From: Mesorhizobium intechi
GTDB taxonomy: Bacteria; Pseudomonadota; Alphaproteobacteria; Rhizobiales; Rhizobiaceae
Direction: 5' to 3'
Length of the DNA: 33,950 bases
NCBI RefSeq assembly: GCF_002879535.1
Contig: NZ_PNOT02000293.1
Coordinates: forward strand, 1-33,950
Within the stretch, counting starts at the first letter, position 1; each line of letters begins with the position of its first letter. The position numbers and the translations under genes are program-made. Shown in pieces: positions 1-7,919 of this stretch. The notes beneath the pieces are model-generated. The model ran no database searches. It saw only the letters and a list, made by a program, of their open reading frames with translations, and had not been told where the DNA came from.

Positions 1-375
<375 letters not shown>

Positions 376-420
376 TCATCTAGGCAGCATTCGTTGACTG
401 GTTGGAATTCGAGGAAGCCG

Positions 421-735
421 TCACGCGGCCTTCCTCACTTGGGCGACCTGTTCGATCACACCCATCACGTCGCTTTCCTTCATGATGAGCAGATCCTGGC
501 CGTCGAGCCTGATCTCGGTACCGGACCATTTGCCGAACAGGATGCGGTCGCCGACCCTCACGTCGAGCTCGGTCAGCTTGCCGGTGTCGTCCCGCGCGCC
601 GGGACCGACAGCAAGTACCTCGCCTTCCTGCGGTTTCTCCTTGGCGGTGTCGGGAATGATGATGCCGCCCGCGGTCTTTTCCTCGGCTTCGATGCGGCGG
701 ACCAGGATACGGTCATGCAATGGACGGAACGCCAT
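421..735 (-). CDS. groES: Co-chaperonin GroES
   Basis: GroES is the heptameric lid of the GroEL chamber. The 104-residue product has the full family pattern: [35 protein letters not shown] split over the roof-hairpin and mobile-loop regions (mobile loop about residues 17-33), then GEVLAVGPG and [15 protein letters not shown], with the usual end DVMGVIEQ. An open frame extends 32 codons upstream, but the family start and the AGGAGAACGAC ribosome site place translation at the ATG at 733-735. The long leader contains the CIRCE operator, which suggests heat-shock control by HrcA. It is transcribed leftward with groEL. Confidence 0.98.
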   Translation of the reverse strand: MAFRPLHDRILVRRIEAEEKTAGGIIIPDTAKEKPQEGEVLAVGPGARDDTGKLTELDVRVGDRILFGKWSGTEIRLDGQDLLIMKESDVMGVIEQVAQVRKAA

Positions 736-846
736 GTCGTTCTCCTCTTTGGACAAACAGTTTTGCGGTTCCTCCGCGCCGGACCGGCAATATCGGGCCG
801 GCGCGGGACGCTGCGACCCTTGGTCAGGCATCGCGCGTGCACATCG

Positions 847-875
847 AGCTAGTTTTGCCTTTTTTGGGTTTCAAG
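847..875 (-). promoter_or_regulatory. Candidate groESL promoter
   Basis: On the minus strand CTTGAA (870-875) is followed after 17 bases by CTAGCT (847-852). The first box fits the CTTG core shared by alphaproteobacterial RpoH and housekeeping promoters. The second box is a poor match to the expected CTATAT-like element. The CIRCE palindrome would then lie upstream of this promoter rather than over the start site, which is atypical, so a different promoter beyond the CIRCE is also possible. Confidence 0.3.
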
Positions 876-893
876 AGCCCGCTCGAAAAAATT

Positions 894-920
894 TTGGCAC
901 TCACACAACTGGAGTGCCAA
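894..920 (-). promoter_or_regulatory. CIRCE operator (HrcA binding site) upstream of groESL
   Basis: A perfect 9-bp inverted repeat, TTGGCACTC, nine bases of spacer, then GAGTGCCAA. This matches the CIRCE consensus TTAGCACTC-N9-GAGTGCTAA with one symmetrical change per arm. CIRCE is the known operator of the repressor HrcA in front of groESL in many bacteria, including alphaproteobacteria. It sits about 160 bases before the groES start, further than usual. Confidence 0.93.
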
Positions 921-1070
921 CAAACTGTTATCGTGAGCTTATTTCGATCCTGGTGCGAAACTGCCGCTTGAATTTCTGGCAGCGCTCCAACAAATTATTC
1001 GCAGGCGCCGCGACCTTGCGGCGCCGTCCCACCGAGCCATCGAGGAGTTGTTTGCAGACGGAGCACATCG

Positions 1071-1409
1071 ATGAACCGACAGACCTTTTCACCGAGCCCT
1101 TGCGCCCCGACCGCCGAAACACCCGACCCCAAGCTTGACCGCCTGCTCCAGCCGGCCAGCCATTTCAGCCATCCCGACGACGTGCTGAGCGACGAAACGC
1201 TCGACCGTCAGGAAAAGCGCGCGATCCTGTCTTCCTGGGCGTCGGATGCCTGCGCGGTCGAGTCCATGCCTGCGCTTCGCCAGCCGCCGGGCGTCAAGCA
1301 GCCGGTGTCCTTCGACCAGATCATGGACGCGCTGTTCAAGCTCGACAGCTGTGCCGGGGCGCAAGGACTGCCGGCTGTCGAGTTCCATCACCTCTTCGAC
1401 AGTGCCTGA
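1071..1409 (+). CDS. Conserved hypothetical protein, 112 aa
   Basis: I do not recognise a named family. The start MNRQTFSPSPCAPTAETP is preceded by GGAG ten bases before the ATG. The first 25 residues are Pro/Ser/Thr rich and probably disordered. The rest is more ordered, with HPDDVLSDETLDRQEKRAILSSWASDACAVES, a segment that reads as one or two amphipathic helices, and then VSFDQIMDALFKLD. There is no signal peptide or membrane segment. It lies 24 bases before the Usg-like gene and the pair is probably co-transcribed. The real-gene call rests on codon usage, the ribosome site and the tight spacing to a recognisable gene. The opposite strand is also open here but lacks a plausible product. Confidence 0.7.
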   Translation: MNRQTFSPSPCAPTAETPDPKLDRLLQPASHFSHPDDVLSDETLDRQEKRAILSSWASDACAVESMPALRQPPGVKQPVSFDQIMDALFKLDSCAGAQGLPAVEFHHLFDSA

Positions 1410-1433
1410 CATCCGACAGGAAAGGAGAAACGA

Positions 1434-1712
1434 ATGGAGGCAAGCGTCAGCAGGGAATTTCGCCTTCAGATGCAAGGCTATGGCCTGACCACGGCACAGA
1501 TCCATTATCACCTGCCGGACCATCCAAGCCTGCTTCAACTCTACATCTGGCAGGACTACGACCTCGCGCCGGACTTTCCCGAACTCAAGGAGTTCCTGTC
1601 CTATTGGCAGCGCGAGCTGCACGGCCCGCTGCACTCGGTTCGGGTCGCCCACCACCGGCTGATCCGGCCGTCGGAATGGCGAGCCGTGGACGGCATCATT
1701 GCGATCCAGTAA
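1434..1712 (+). CDS. usg: Usg-like family protein
   Basis: A 92-residue protein that I match from memory to the rhizobial Usg-like family. Its function is not established; the name comes from an early gene-neighbourhood label. Visible features are MQGYGLTTAQIHYHLPDHP, LQLYIWQDYDLAPDFPELKEF and a basic end RVAHHRLIRPSEW. The many aromatic and His residues are typical of the family. There is no signal peptide or membrane segment, so it should be cytoplasmic. The start is set by AAAGGAGAAACG directly before the ATG. It probably forms a short operon with the gene at 1071 and converges with the ATPase gene that ends at 1916. Confidence 0.85.
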   Translation: MEASVSREFRLQMQGYGLTTAQIHYHLPDHPSLLQLYIWQDYDLAPDFPELKEFLSYWQRELHGPLHSVRVAHHRLIRPSEWRAVDGIIAIQ

Positions 1713-1738
1713 GCGCAATTGGCCGCACAGCTTGACGG

Positions 1739-1753
1739 CTGGCGCCTCGCCAG
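1739..1753 (+). terminator. Short GC-rich hairpin after the Usg-like gene
   Basis: CTGGCG-CCT-CGCCAG, a perfect 6-bp stem, begins 27 bases after the Usg stop codon. It has no U-rich tail, so it could be a weak intrinsic terminator or only an mRNA 3' stabiliser. Confidence 0.35.
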
Positions 1754-1865
1754 AGGCCGATGAGCGACGGCAGCATCGCAGCCGGGCCAACCGTCTCGCC
1801 GCAGGTCGGCCGAAACCCGCCCCGTCTCGTTGCATCGCGCTCATCGTCATCCAGGGTGTGCAGGG

Positions 1866-1884
1866 TGGCGCGGGCATTGCGCCA
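1866..1884 (-). terminator. GC-rich hairpin after the ATPase gene
   Basis: TGGCGC, a 7-base loop, then GCGCCA, extendable by a G-C and a G-U pair, lies 32 bases beyond the stop of the leftward ATPase gene in a convergent gap. No T-run follows. A terminator role is likely but unproven. Confidence 0.35.
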
Positions 1885-1915
1885 TCCGATCCTGAAAGCG
1901 GGGCGCATCACGCCC

Positions 1916-3418
1916 TCACAGAGCCAGGCTCCCCTGCTCCGCCTCCTCGGCATTGGGGTCGCCGGGCGCGGTGGCCCAGGCGAGTTCGACCAGCGTCACG
2001 GTGCGCTTTCCCATGCCGTCGAGCTGGCACACGATCAGGCCCTGCTCCTCGATATAGGTCAGCAGGCGGCGGGCGCGGCGCAGCGAGTGCGAACCGTAGG
2101 CGCGCGCGATCGCGGCGTCGCTCGGGCACGGCCAGCCTTCCTTCGCCGCCCGCGCGATCATCATGAACACGCCCTGCATGTCGTCGGGCAGCAGCGAGGC
2201 GCGGACGGAAACGTCCCGCCACGCATCGTCCTGCGTCGTCTCGGAGCCGAGGCCGGCGCGGGCGCGTGTCAGCATGCGGCGGAATTCGGCGAGGTCCGGC
2301 ACCACCGAGGCGAGGCCCTCGATGCGGCAGCGCACCACGAATTCCTGGTAGAGCACGCCGATGACGCGGAAACCCGCATCGGGCTGCGCCAGGATGGCGC
2401 GCAGCACGCGGTCGACCCTCTCGCGCCGCTCCGCCAGGTCCTCGGCGCTGATTTGCGGCTCCGCCGGTTCGGGACGGATCTCCAGCGCCGCCGATTTCGC
2501 CGCCATCAGCTGGTCGAGCAGGTCCGGCGACGCCACCCGGCGCGGCGCGCGCACCGTCTCGGGCGGCGGCGCCGCCAGGATGATCGCGCGCGCGTCCTCC
2601 AGCACCGCCTCCGGCATCGCCATCAGCCGCGGCGTGCCGTTGCGCGGGCTGGTGTCGGTCGGGCCGATGCGCAGGCCGAGCGGCCGCCGCGACAGCGCCG
2701 GTCCCAGCGCCATGAACTGCCCGCGCTCCAGATCGCGAAACGCTTCCGCCTGCCGACGCTCCATGCCGAGCAGGTCGGCGGCGCGCGCCATGTCGATGTC
2801 GAGGAAGGTGCGGCCCATGAGGAAATTGGAGGCTTCGGCCGCGACATTCTTGGCGAGCTTGGCCAGCCGCTGCGTGGCGATGATGCCGGCCAGCCCCCGC
2901 TTGCGGCCACGGCACATCAGGTTGGTCATGGCACCGAGCGAGAGTTTGCGCGCCTCGTCGGACACCTCGCCGGCCACCGCCGGCGCGAACAGCTGCGCCT
3001 CGTCCACCACCACCAGCATCGGATACCAGTGGTCGCGGGCGACCTCGAACAGCCCGCCGAGGAAGGCGGCGGCGCGCCGCATCTGGTTCTCGGCGTCGAG
3101 TCCTTCGAGGTTGAGCACTGTCGAGACGCGGTGGATGCGCGCCCGTTCGCCGGCCGCCTGCAGGCCGCGCTCGGTATGCTCCTCGGCATCGATCACCAGA
3201 TGACCGTAACGCTCGCCGAGCGACACGAAGTCGCCCTCGGGATCGACAATGGTCTGCTGCACCCAGGGCGCGCTTTGTTCGAGCAGCCGGCGCAACAGAT
3301 GCGACTTGCCGGAGCCGGAATTGCCCTGCACCAGAAGGCGGGTCGCCAGCAGTTCCTCGAGATCGAGGTTCGCTGGGGCGCCCGCGGTGGTGTGTCCCAT
3401 CTCGATCGCAACGGTCAT
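1916..3418 (-). CDS. HerA/FtsK-like P-loop ATPase (DUF87-type)
   Basis: A 500-residue cytoplasmic ATPase of the HerA/DUF87 type, the clan of hexameric DNA translocases. Its exact role is not known. The Walker A motif GNSGSGKS is at residues 32-39, Walker B LVVVDEAQLF at about 135-144, and the sensor segment GIIATQRLAKLAK at 178-190. The region AAEASNFLMGRTFLDIDMARAADLLGM matches the conserved middle of this family. The C-terminal 200 residues carry a helical segment RRERVDRVLRAILAQ and a probable winged-helix end SHSLRRARRLLTYIEEQGL, suggesting DNA contact. An open frame extends 56 codons upstream, but those residues are low-complexity and Arg-rich. The ATG at 3416-3418 begins MTVAIEMGHT, with AGGAGA about 15 bases ahead. 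It stands alone between convergent and distant neighbours. Confidence 0.88.
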   Translation of the reverse strand: MTVAIEMGHTTAGAPANLDLEELLATRLLVQGNSGSGKSHLLRRLLEQSAPWVQQTIVDPEGDFVSLGERYGHLVIDAEEHTERGLQAAGERARIHRVSTVLNLEGLDAENQMRRAAAFLGGLFEVARDHWYPMLVVVDEAQLFAPAVAGEVSDEARKLSLGAMTNLMCRGRKRGLAGIIATQRLAKLAKNVAAEASNFLMGRTFLDIDMARAADLLGMERRQAEAFRDLERGQFMALGPALSRRPLGLRIGPTDTSPRNGTPRLMAMPEAVLEDARAIILAAPPPETVRAPRRVASPDLLDQLMAAKSAALEIRPEPAEPQISAEDLAERRERVDRVLRAILAQPDAGFRVIGVLYQEFVVRCRIEGLASVVPDLAEFRRMLTRARAGLGSETTQDDAWRDVSVRASLLPDDMQGVFMMIARAAKEGWPCPSDAAIARAYGSHSLRRARRLLTYIEEQGLIVCQLDGMGKRTVTLVELAWATAPGDPNAEEAEQGSLAL

Positions 3419-3729
3419 GTCTCGACTCAAAAAGGTCTCCTGCGCGGCATGGGGCTTAGCAACCCGGGCGCGGCCCGTCGAGCACCGATGGCCGGCGGCC
3501 CGGTGTTGCGCACAGTTGTGAGGAAAGAGCCGGCAGGAACGGCCGCCACCAGCCGCCCCTGTGGATAGTAACCACTCATTCACCATGGGCCGGCGTAGCG
3601 ATTGCAGAGGCCGGCCATCCGTTTAGCCTGGCCCTGCATCGCGCCCCAACGGGATGCACCCAACGCCCCAAACGGCGGCCGGCGTCTTCAAGTTTCGTTT
3701 GCGTATGCGCCGGTCGTCAGTTTTGTCAG
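3419..3729. other. 311-base gap between ATPase and GST genes
   Basis: This holds the upstream region of the leftward ATPase gene and the 3' flank of the leftward GST gene. I see no convincing gene. The only ATG-led frame with any context (from 3585) ends after 14 codons. A single TGTGGATAG at 3560-3568 resembles a DnaA box with one mismatch but has no partners. No clear promoter boxes were found. Confidence 0.4.
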
Positions 3730-4416
3730 CTACAGCGCCGTACCTTGGCGCGGCACCGGTGCCAGGGGCGGTGCATCCAGCCCCTTGAACGGGTCGCGCC
3801 AGGCGTCGATGGCTTCGAGCCGGCGATACCAGCGGTCGAGCGCGGGATACTCGCCGAGCGGCAGGCCGGCGGCATCGTTGAAGGGCAGCAATGCCGCCAT
3901 GCGAAAATCGGCATAGGAAAGCGACGTTCCGACCAGCCATTGCCGGTCGGCCAGTTCCGCCTCCAGGGTCGTGGCCCCCTTGTGGAACTCCTCCAGTCCC
4001 TCCCTGACCTTGTCCTCGTCGATCGGCCCGAGGCGATAGCGCTGCTTGGTGCCGCGCTCGAAATGCACGGTGTCGCAGGCACGCATGAAGTTCTCCTTGC
4101 CCCAACTCAGCCAGCGGATCATGTCGGGTTCGTCCTCGCCGGTGCGCCAGAAATCGGAACGCGCCGCGCGCGACAACCGGCAGGCTATGGCGTCGGCCTC
4201 CCACAGACTGCCGCCAGGCCATGCCAGGATGGGAATAGAGAGGTTGGGATTGAGCGGCCGGAATCGCTCCGCTTGCCCCGGCGCAAAGGGTGACGCGAAT
4301 TCGAACGCCACCTCGGCCTTGAGATGGCGCGCCGTCGCGACCGCCAGGCGCGGGTTGGGATTGCGGCTGAAATACAGTGTCATTTCGCCCGGCTTCGGCT
4401 CGACCTTGTCATTCAT
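3730..4416 (-). CDS. Glutathione S-transferase family protein
   Basis: A 228-residue cytosolic GST-like protein, expected to bind glutathione and act in detoxification or as a small-molecule conjugating enzyme. The N-terminal thioredoxin fold runs from TLYFSRNPNPRLAVATARHL (about 13-32) through the cis-proline segment LSIPIL (59-64) to LWEADAIACRLS (71-82), which replaces the usual E-S of the glutathione gamma-Glu site with E-A. The helical C-terminal domain includes WLVGTSLSYADFRMAALLPF (about 143-163), the conserved N-capping box region. The start is well supported by AAGGAGACACTC before the ATG at 4414-4416. The substrate cannot be told. Confidence 0.9.
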   Translation of the reverse strand: MNDKVEPKPGEMTLYFSRNPNPRLAVATARHLKAEVAFEFASPFAPGQAERFRPLNPNLSIPILAWPGGSLWEADAIACRLSRAARSDFWRTGEDEPDMIRWLSWGKENFMRACDTVHFERGTKQRYRLGPIDEDKVREGLEEFHKGATTLEAELADRQWLVGTSLSYADFRMAALLPFNDAAGLPLGEYPALDRWYRRLEAIDAWRDPFKGLDAPPLAPVPRQGTAL

Positions 4417-4549
4417 GAGTGTCTCCTTGTCCTGGCGAACATTGCCAGACCAAGGACGCGTCCGGCAGGCGCAATCCGACTAAGTGTGGGTTGACCACCA
4501 TCGATGGCGAGGCGACACTTCATCTCGCACCAAGGCAGGAGGAATTGCG

Positions 4550-4858
4550 ATGGACGAGCCCGAACGGTGGCGCCACATGTCGACGGCACCCAAGGACGGC
4601 AGCCGGATCCTGGTCACGGTCCGTCCCTCCGAACAGGGGCCGGCGGAGGTCGACCTCGCCTACTGGTCGCGCGGCGACCAGTTCGCCGGTGAAGGCTGGC
4701 GGGCATCGGATTCCTCGCCCGGCCGCGTCGTCGAATATGCCGAACCGGAGCTGAAATGCTGGATGCCCATGCCCTCCGCCAACCTCAGCCGGGGCGGCTC
4801 GATGCCGGCCCCCTGGGAAGGCGACGACGCCCAGCAGCTGGATGGCTCGGGGATTTGA
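4550..4858 (+). CDS. Small conserved hypothetical protein, 102 aa
   Basis: I recognise only a loose pattern. The opening WRHMSTAPKDGSRILVTV, a middle of Trp-containing strands (DLAYWSRGDQFAGEGWRA) and an end CWMPMP resemble the short W-x(3)-TAPKDG...W-x-P-x-P proteins scattered through rhizobia and their phages, whose function is unknown. A longer frame exists, but AGGAGGA at 4537-4543, seven bases before the ATG at 4550, fixes the start. There is no signal peptide or membrane segment. It is divergent from the GST gene and followed by an interspersed palindrome. Confidence 0.75.
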   Translation: MDEPERWRHMSTAPKDGSRILVTVRPSEQGPAEVDLAYWSRGDQFAGEGWRASDSSPGRVVEYAEPELKCWMPMPSANLSRGGSMPAPWEGDDAQQLDGSGI

Positions 4859-4884
4859 CGCCGCCAGCGCGGCCGAAGTTGGCA

Positions 4885-4905
4885 ATCTCCCCCTCGTGGG
4901 GAGAT
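4885..4905. repeat. Intergenic palindrome, rhizobial interspersed type
   Basis: ATCTCCCC-CTCGT-GGGGAGAT is a perfect 8-bp inverted repeat flanked by GGCA on the left and CGGCA on the right. It lies between convergent genes. The core resembles the short palindromic elements that recur between Mesorhizobium genes. A decayed relative lies at 23004-23027. It may also serve as a bidirectional terminator for the genes ending at 4858 and 4928. Confidence 0.6.
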
Positions 4906-4927
4906 CGGCAGCTTCCCTGGAGGCTCT

Positions 4928-5758
4928 TTAGAACAAGAACGAAGCCGTCGCCGGGTCCGATCCGTTGCGACCGTCGGCCGAATCCATGCCCGCGATCGTC
5001 GCCAGGTCCTGCGCGTCCAGTTCGAAGTCGAAGACATCGAAATTGGCCACGATGCGGTCTTGGCGGACCGACTTGGGGATGACGATCAGTCCTTGCTGGA
5101 GATGCCAGCGGATGATCGTCTGCGCGACGGATTTGCCGTGCTTCCGGGCAATGCCCCCGATCGTCGGATCGCCGAGCAGCCTGCCGCTGCCGAGCGGGCT
5201 CCAGCTCTCCGTCTGGATGTCATGCCCGGCATGAAATTCCCTGAGCGCGCGCTGCTGGAAGCGCGGATGCAGCTCGATCTGGTTGGCCACCGGAACCACG
5301 CCGGTCTCGCCGATGATCCGCTCCAGATGGTCCCTGTTGAAATTCGAAACGCCGATCGACTTGATGCGGCCGGCCTGCTTCAGCTCGATGAGGGTCTTCC
5401 AGGCTTCGACATATTTGTCGCGGCTGGGCACCGGCCAATGGATCAGGAAGAGGTCGATCCGCTCAATGCCGAGTTTTTCCATCGTGTCGTCGAAAGCGCG
5501 CAGGGCCGCATCGCGCGCATGCGCGCCGTTGCGCAGCTTCGAGGTGATGTACAGCTCGCTCCTCGGCACATCGGCGGCGCGGATCGCCTCGCCGACGCCT
5601 TCCTCGTTATGGTAGCCCTCCGCGGTGTCGATCAGCCGGTAGCCGGCCTTGATCGCCCAGCCCACCACGTCAGCGGTGATCCCATGATCGACCTGCCACA
5701 CGCCAAGGCCTAGCTGGGGAATGGCGGTGCCGTCGTTCAGCGTGATCAGTTCGGGCAT
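4928..5758 (-). CDS. Aldo/keto reductase
   Basis: A 276-residue NADPH-dependent carbonyl reductase of the 2,5-diketo-gluconate reductase-like AKR group, cytoplasmic. The TIM-barrel landmarks are all present: LNDGTAIPQLGLGVWQV, the catalytic tetrad Asp44 and Tyr49 (LIDTAEGYHNE), Lys74 (ITSKL) and His107 (LFLIHWP), then SIGVSNFN at about residues 149-156 and the NADPH phosphate-binding VIPKSVRQDRI near the end. The length fits the family. A frame continues 69 codons upstream, but the family start MPELITLNDG at 5756-5758 is clear. The actual substrate is unknown. It reads leftward after the beta-propeller gene with a 139-base gap. Confidence 0.95.
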   Translation of the reverse strand: MPELITLNDGTAIPQLGLGVWQVDHGITADVVGWAIKAGYRLIDTAEGYHNEEGVGEAIRAADVPRSELYITSKLRNGAHARDAALRAFDDTMEKLGIERIDLFLIHWPVPSRDKYVEAWKTLIELKQAGRIKSIGVSNFNRDHLERIIGETGVVPVANQIELHPRFQQRALREFHAGHDIQTESWSPLGSGRLLGDPTIGGIARKHGKSVAQTIIRWHLQQGLIVIPKSVRQDRIVANFDVFDFELDAQDLATIAGMDSADGRNGSDPATASFLF

Positions 5759-5897
5759 GGTCGGGTCCTTTGCGAAGAATGTCCGGGCGGTCGCCCGACC
5801 CGGCCTATCTAGGCACCTGCCGGGACGACGACCAGTCGCCGGCGGATAAATTCGACGGCGACTTCGCAGACTTGATGTCCCCGCTGGGAGAACCGGC

Positions 5898-6530
5898 TCA
5901 TTTCGGCCGGAGTACCGCCCGCACCACCGGGGTGGATGTGCTGCCGCAGAACAGGCGGTCGGCACCGTCGGATTCCAGCCCCGAGACGGTCATGCCGGCA
6001 GGCATGTCGAGCCGCTCCAGAAGCTTGCCGGTTTTCGGGTCGACGCGGCGCAGATCGCTCTCGTCGCCCTCCAGCGTGGCGTGCCACAATTCGCCATCCA
6101 CCCAGGTCACACCGGTGACGAAGCGGCTGGATTCGATGGAGCGCAGGATCTTCCCGGTCTCGGGGTCGATCTGATGGATCTTGCGCTCACGGTACTGCCC
6201 CACCCAGAGCGTGCCTTCGGCCCAGGTGAGCCCGGAGTCGCGGCCGCCGCCGGGCGCCGGGATCGTGGCGAGCACCGCGCCGGTATCGGGATCGATCTTC
6301 TGGATGCGATCATTGGCGAGCTGGAAGAAATGCCGGCCGTCAAAGGCGGTGCCGGCATGTGCGGCGACATCGATCGAACGCAGCGTCTGCCCGCTTTGCG
6401 GATCGAAGGCGTTCAGCCTGTCGCCCGAGGCAAACCAGACGTTCTCGCCGTCATAGCTCACCCCATGGATCCGCTCCACGCCCGGAAAGGGTCCGTATTC
6501 GCGCAGGATTTCGGCTGGTGAATGCTTCAT
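5898..6530 (-). CDS. Beta-propeller protein, glutamine-cyclotransferase/Vgb-like
   Basis: A 210-residue protein built of short WD-like repeats, each with a hydrophobic strand ending in a D-x-x-T/S-G turn: FDPQSGQTL, IDPDTGAVL, IDPETGKIL and VDPKTGKLL at roughly 45-residue spacing, together with VWFASGD, LWVGQYRER and LWHATLEGD. This matches the small beta-propellers annotated as glutamine cyclotransferase or virginiamycin-B-lyase-like; an enzymatic role is not shown. There is no signal peptide, so it is likely cytoplasmic. The start is supported by GAGGATCAAGAC before the ATG at 6528-6530. Confidence 0.8.
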   Translation of the reverse strand: MKHSPAEILREYGPFPGVERIHGVSYDGENVWFASGDRLNAFDPQSGQTLRSIDVAAHAGTAFDGRHFFQLANDRIQKIDPDTGAVLATIPAPGGGRDSGLTWAEGTLWVGQYRERKIHQIDPETGKILRSIESSRFVTGVTWVDGELWHATLEGDESDLRRVDPKTGKLLERLDMPAGMTVSGLESDGADRLFCGSTSTPVVRAVLRPK

Positions 6531-6587
6531 GTCTTGATCCTCGATTGTGTGGTCGTCATCCGCTGACCTTCGGTACGGGATTTGGGT

Positions 6588-6642
6588 GTCGAGATTCAGA
6601 TCAGGCCGCGCCGTCGCAGGCCGGCCCCACCTGAATATCGAC
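6588..6642 (-). terminator. Long imperfect stem-loop after the TPR/winged-helix gene
   Basis: GTCGAGATTCAG (6588-6599) pairs with CTGAATATCGAC (6631-6642), 11 of 12 positions, around a 31-base loop that contains a second GGCC/GGCC pairing. It starts six bases past the stop codon of the leftward regulator gene. It is probably a terminator or mRNA-stabilising structure; it has no U-tract. Confidence 0.5.
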
Positions 6643-6647
6643 GCAAC

Positions 6648-7868
6648 TTAGCCGTTCGGCAGCGGCGCCGGGAGTAACAAGGTGGTCGTGAATCCGGCCA
6701 CCGGCGGCGTCATCCAGCGGCGCGCCCGGCCATGGCCGAAAGACTGCACCTTGCCGGCCTCGGCGAGCGGCTCAAGCGCCCGCTGCACGCTGCGCTGGCC
6801 GGTTCCGAGCGCCAGCGCAAGCGCCGAGCTCGACCACGCTTCGCCATCGGCGAGCAAGGCCAGCACGGCGGCGTGCCGTTCTTCGATCGGCCGCGCCAGC
6901 ACCATCACCGCGCGCGCCAGGCGCGGCGCCAGCGTGAAACCGCGCTTGGTGGCGCTGATGTCGGCCAGCGCGGCAAGCTCGGCGCGCAGCCGGCCGATCT
7001 CGACGCGCAGCCGGGCACGGTGCGATTCATCGGCGTGCTTGCCGCCAAAGGCCCGCGCCACGAGTTCCTCTCGCGAGACATCCCCGGGCCAAGCTTCCGC
7101 GAGGGCGCGCGCCAGCGCGAACAACACCGGCCGGCTCGCCAGCGCGACGATTCGGTCCCCGGCGCGCACGGTGTAGCGAAAAGCATCGACGACCAGCGCC
7201 GGCGATGCCTGCAGCGCCTCGACCTCTTCGAGCAGCAACGGCCGCGCCGTGCCTTGGGTGATCAGCCGCGCCGCCGGCGTTTCCAGCGCCAGGGATGCGC
7301 TGTCGACTTCGGCCATGAGGCCTGGGATACCCGCCTGGCGGGCGGCGTTGCGTGCCCATTCCAGCGCCGCCCGCGCCGGCCGCGTCCGCAGGCGCCGCAT
7401 GGCGATTCCGGCGACGGCGAGCTCATGCGCGGCCCGCCCTGCCGGCGGCAGTGGCGTCGGGTCGAGCCCGGCCAGCACATGCTCGGCCTCGTCGAGCCGG
7501 CCGATCAACAGCAGGCGCCGCACCTTGAGGTGGCCGGCATGCGCCGCGTTCAGCCGGTCGCCATGCTTCTCCAGCGTCGTGCGCGCCGCGTCGAGCGCCT
7601 TGGCCGGCCAGCCCAGGTCGCGCGAGACCAGTGCGATCTCGGCCTCGGCGACGACGCATCTGGCGCGCGCGACGGCCTCTTTCGGGCTGAAGGCGCGCGC
7701 CGCCCGCCGCAACAGAAGCTTGGCGCGATCAAAGTCGCCGAGTTGCGCCATGGCGATGCCGCGCAGCGCCAGCGCCGGCGCATCCTCGCGCAAGGCGACG
7801 CGGTCGAGCGCGCCGAGCGGATCGCCCGCCGCCAGCGCCAGCGCCGCCGCGGTGATCAGCGAGTCCAT
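6648..7868 (-). CDS. TPR-like regulator with two winged-helix regions
   Basis: A 406-residue soluble protein, probably a transcription regulator. The N-terminal half (about 1-200) is Ala/Leu/Arg-rich and consists of paired helices with TPR character, such as ALRGIAMAQLGDFDRAKLLL and LLLIGRLDEAEHVLAGL. A central segment, VSREELVARAFGGKHADES followed by RARLRVEIGRLRAEL, looks like an OmpR/SARP-type winged helix. A last domain, HAAVLALLADGEAWSSSAL then GTGQRSVQRALEPLAEAGKVQ, looks like a second winged helix. I see no sensor or receiver domain. The gene is divergent from the DUF899 operon, and its start codon lies inside one of the two promoter-like repeats, so it may control that operon. The ribosome site (GGGA) is weak. 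Confidence 0.75.
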   Translation of the reverse strand: MDSLITAAALALAAGDPLGALDRVALREDAPALALRGIAMAQLGDFDRAKLLLRRAARAFSPKEAVARARCVVAEAEIALVSRDLGWPAKALDAARTTLEKHGDRLNAAHAGHLKVRRLLLIGRLDEAEHVLAGLDPTPLPPAGRAAHELAVAGIAMRRLRTRPARAALEWARNAARQAGIPGLMAEVDSASLALETPAARLITQGTARPLLLEEVEALQASPALVVDAFRYTVRAGDRIVALASRPVLFALARALAEAWPGDVSREELVARAFGGKHADESHRARLRVEIGRLRAELAALADISATKRGFTLAPRLARAVMVLARPIEERHAAVLALLADGEAWSSSALALALGTGQRSVQRALEPLAEAGKVQSFGHGRARRWMTPPVAGFTTTLLLPAPLPNG

Positions 7869-7919
7869 TCAAATCCCGTCACACTTGTAACTCCCACCGC
7901 GGCACGTTTGCGCCCTAGC
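7867..7919 (+). promoter_or_regulatory. ECF-like promoter block, copy 1
   Basis: ATTCAAATCCCGTC (7867-7880), then GTAACTC (7887-7893), then CGCCCTAGC (7911-7919). The same three boxes with identical spacing recur at 8140-8192; about 40 of 53 positions agree, and the agreement is concentrated in the boxes. GTAACT upstream with a CGC-led box 18 bases later has the build of an extracytoplasmic-function sigma promoter reading rightward. It overlaps the start codon of the divergent regulator gene. Confidence 0.5.

Larger units (their letters stand above)
736..1070. other. Intergenic control region, groES to 1071
   Basis: This 335-base stretch holds the groESL leader, the candidate CTTGAA promoter and the CIRCE element. 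To the right of the CIRCE it must also carry the promoter of the rightward gene at 1071, but I could not single out convincing -35/-10 boxes. An AT-richer patch near 985-1005 (CAACAAATTATTCGC) is the most likely place for one. No gene is supported here. Confidence 0.5.

Noticed and set aside
1760..3568. 602-codon open frame opposite the ATPase gene
   Set aside because: It is the antisense shadow of a GC-rich gene with a clear P-loop ATPase product; its translation is Arg/His-rich with no family pattern.
3560..3568. Possible DnaA box TGTGGATAG
   Set aside because: A single site with a mismatch and no AT-rich unwinding region or further boxes; not an origin.
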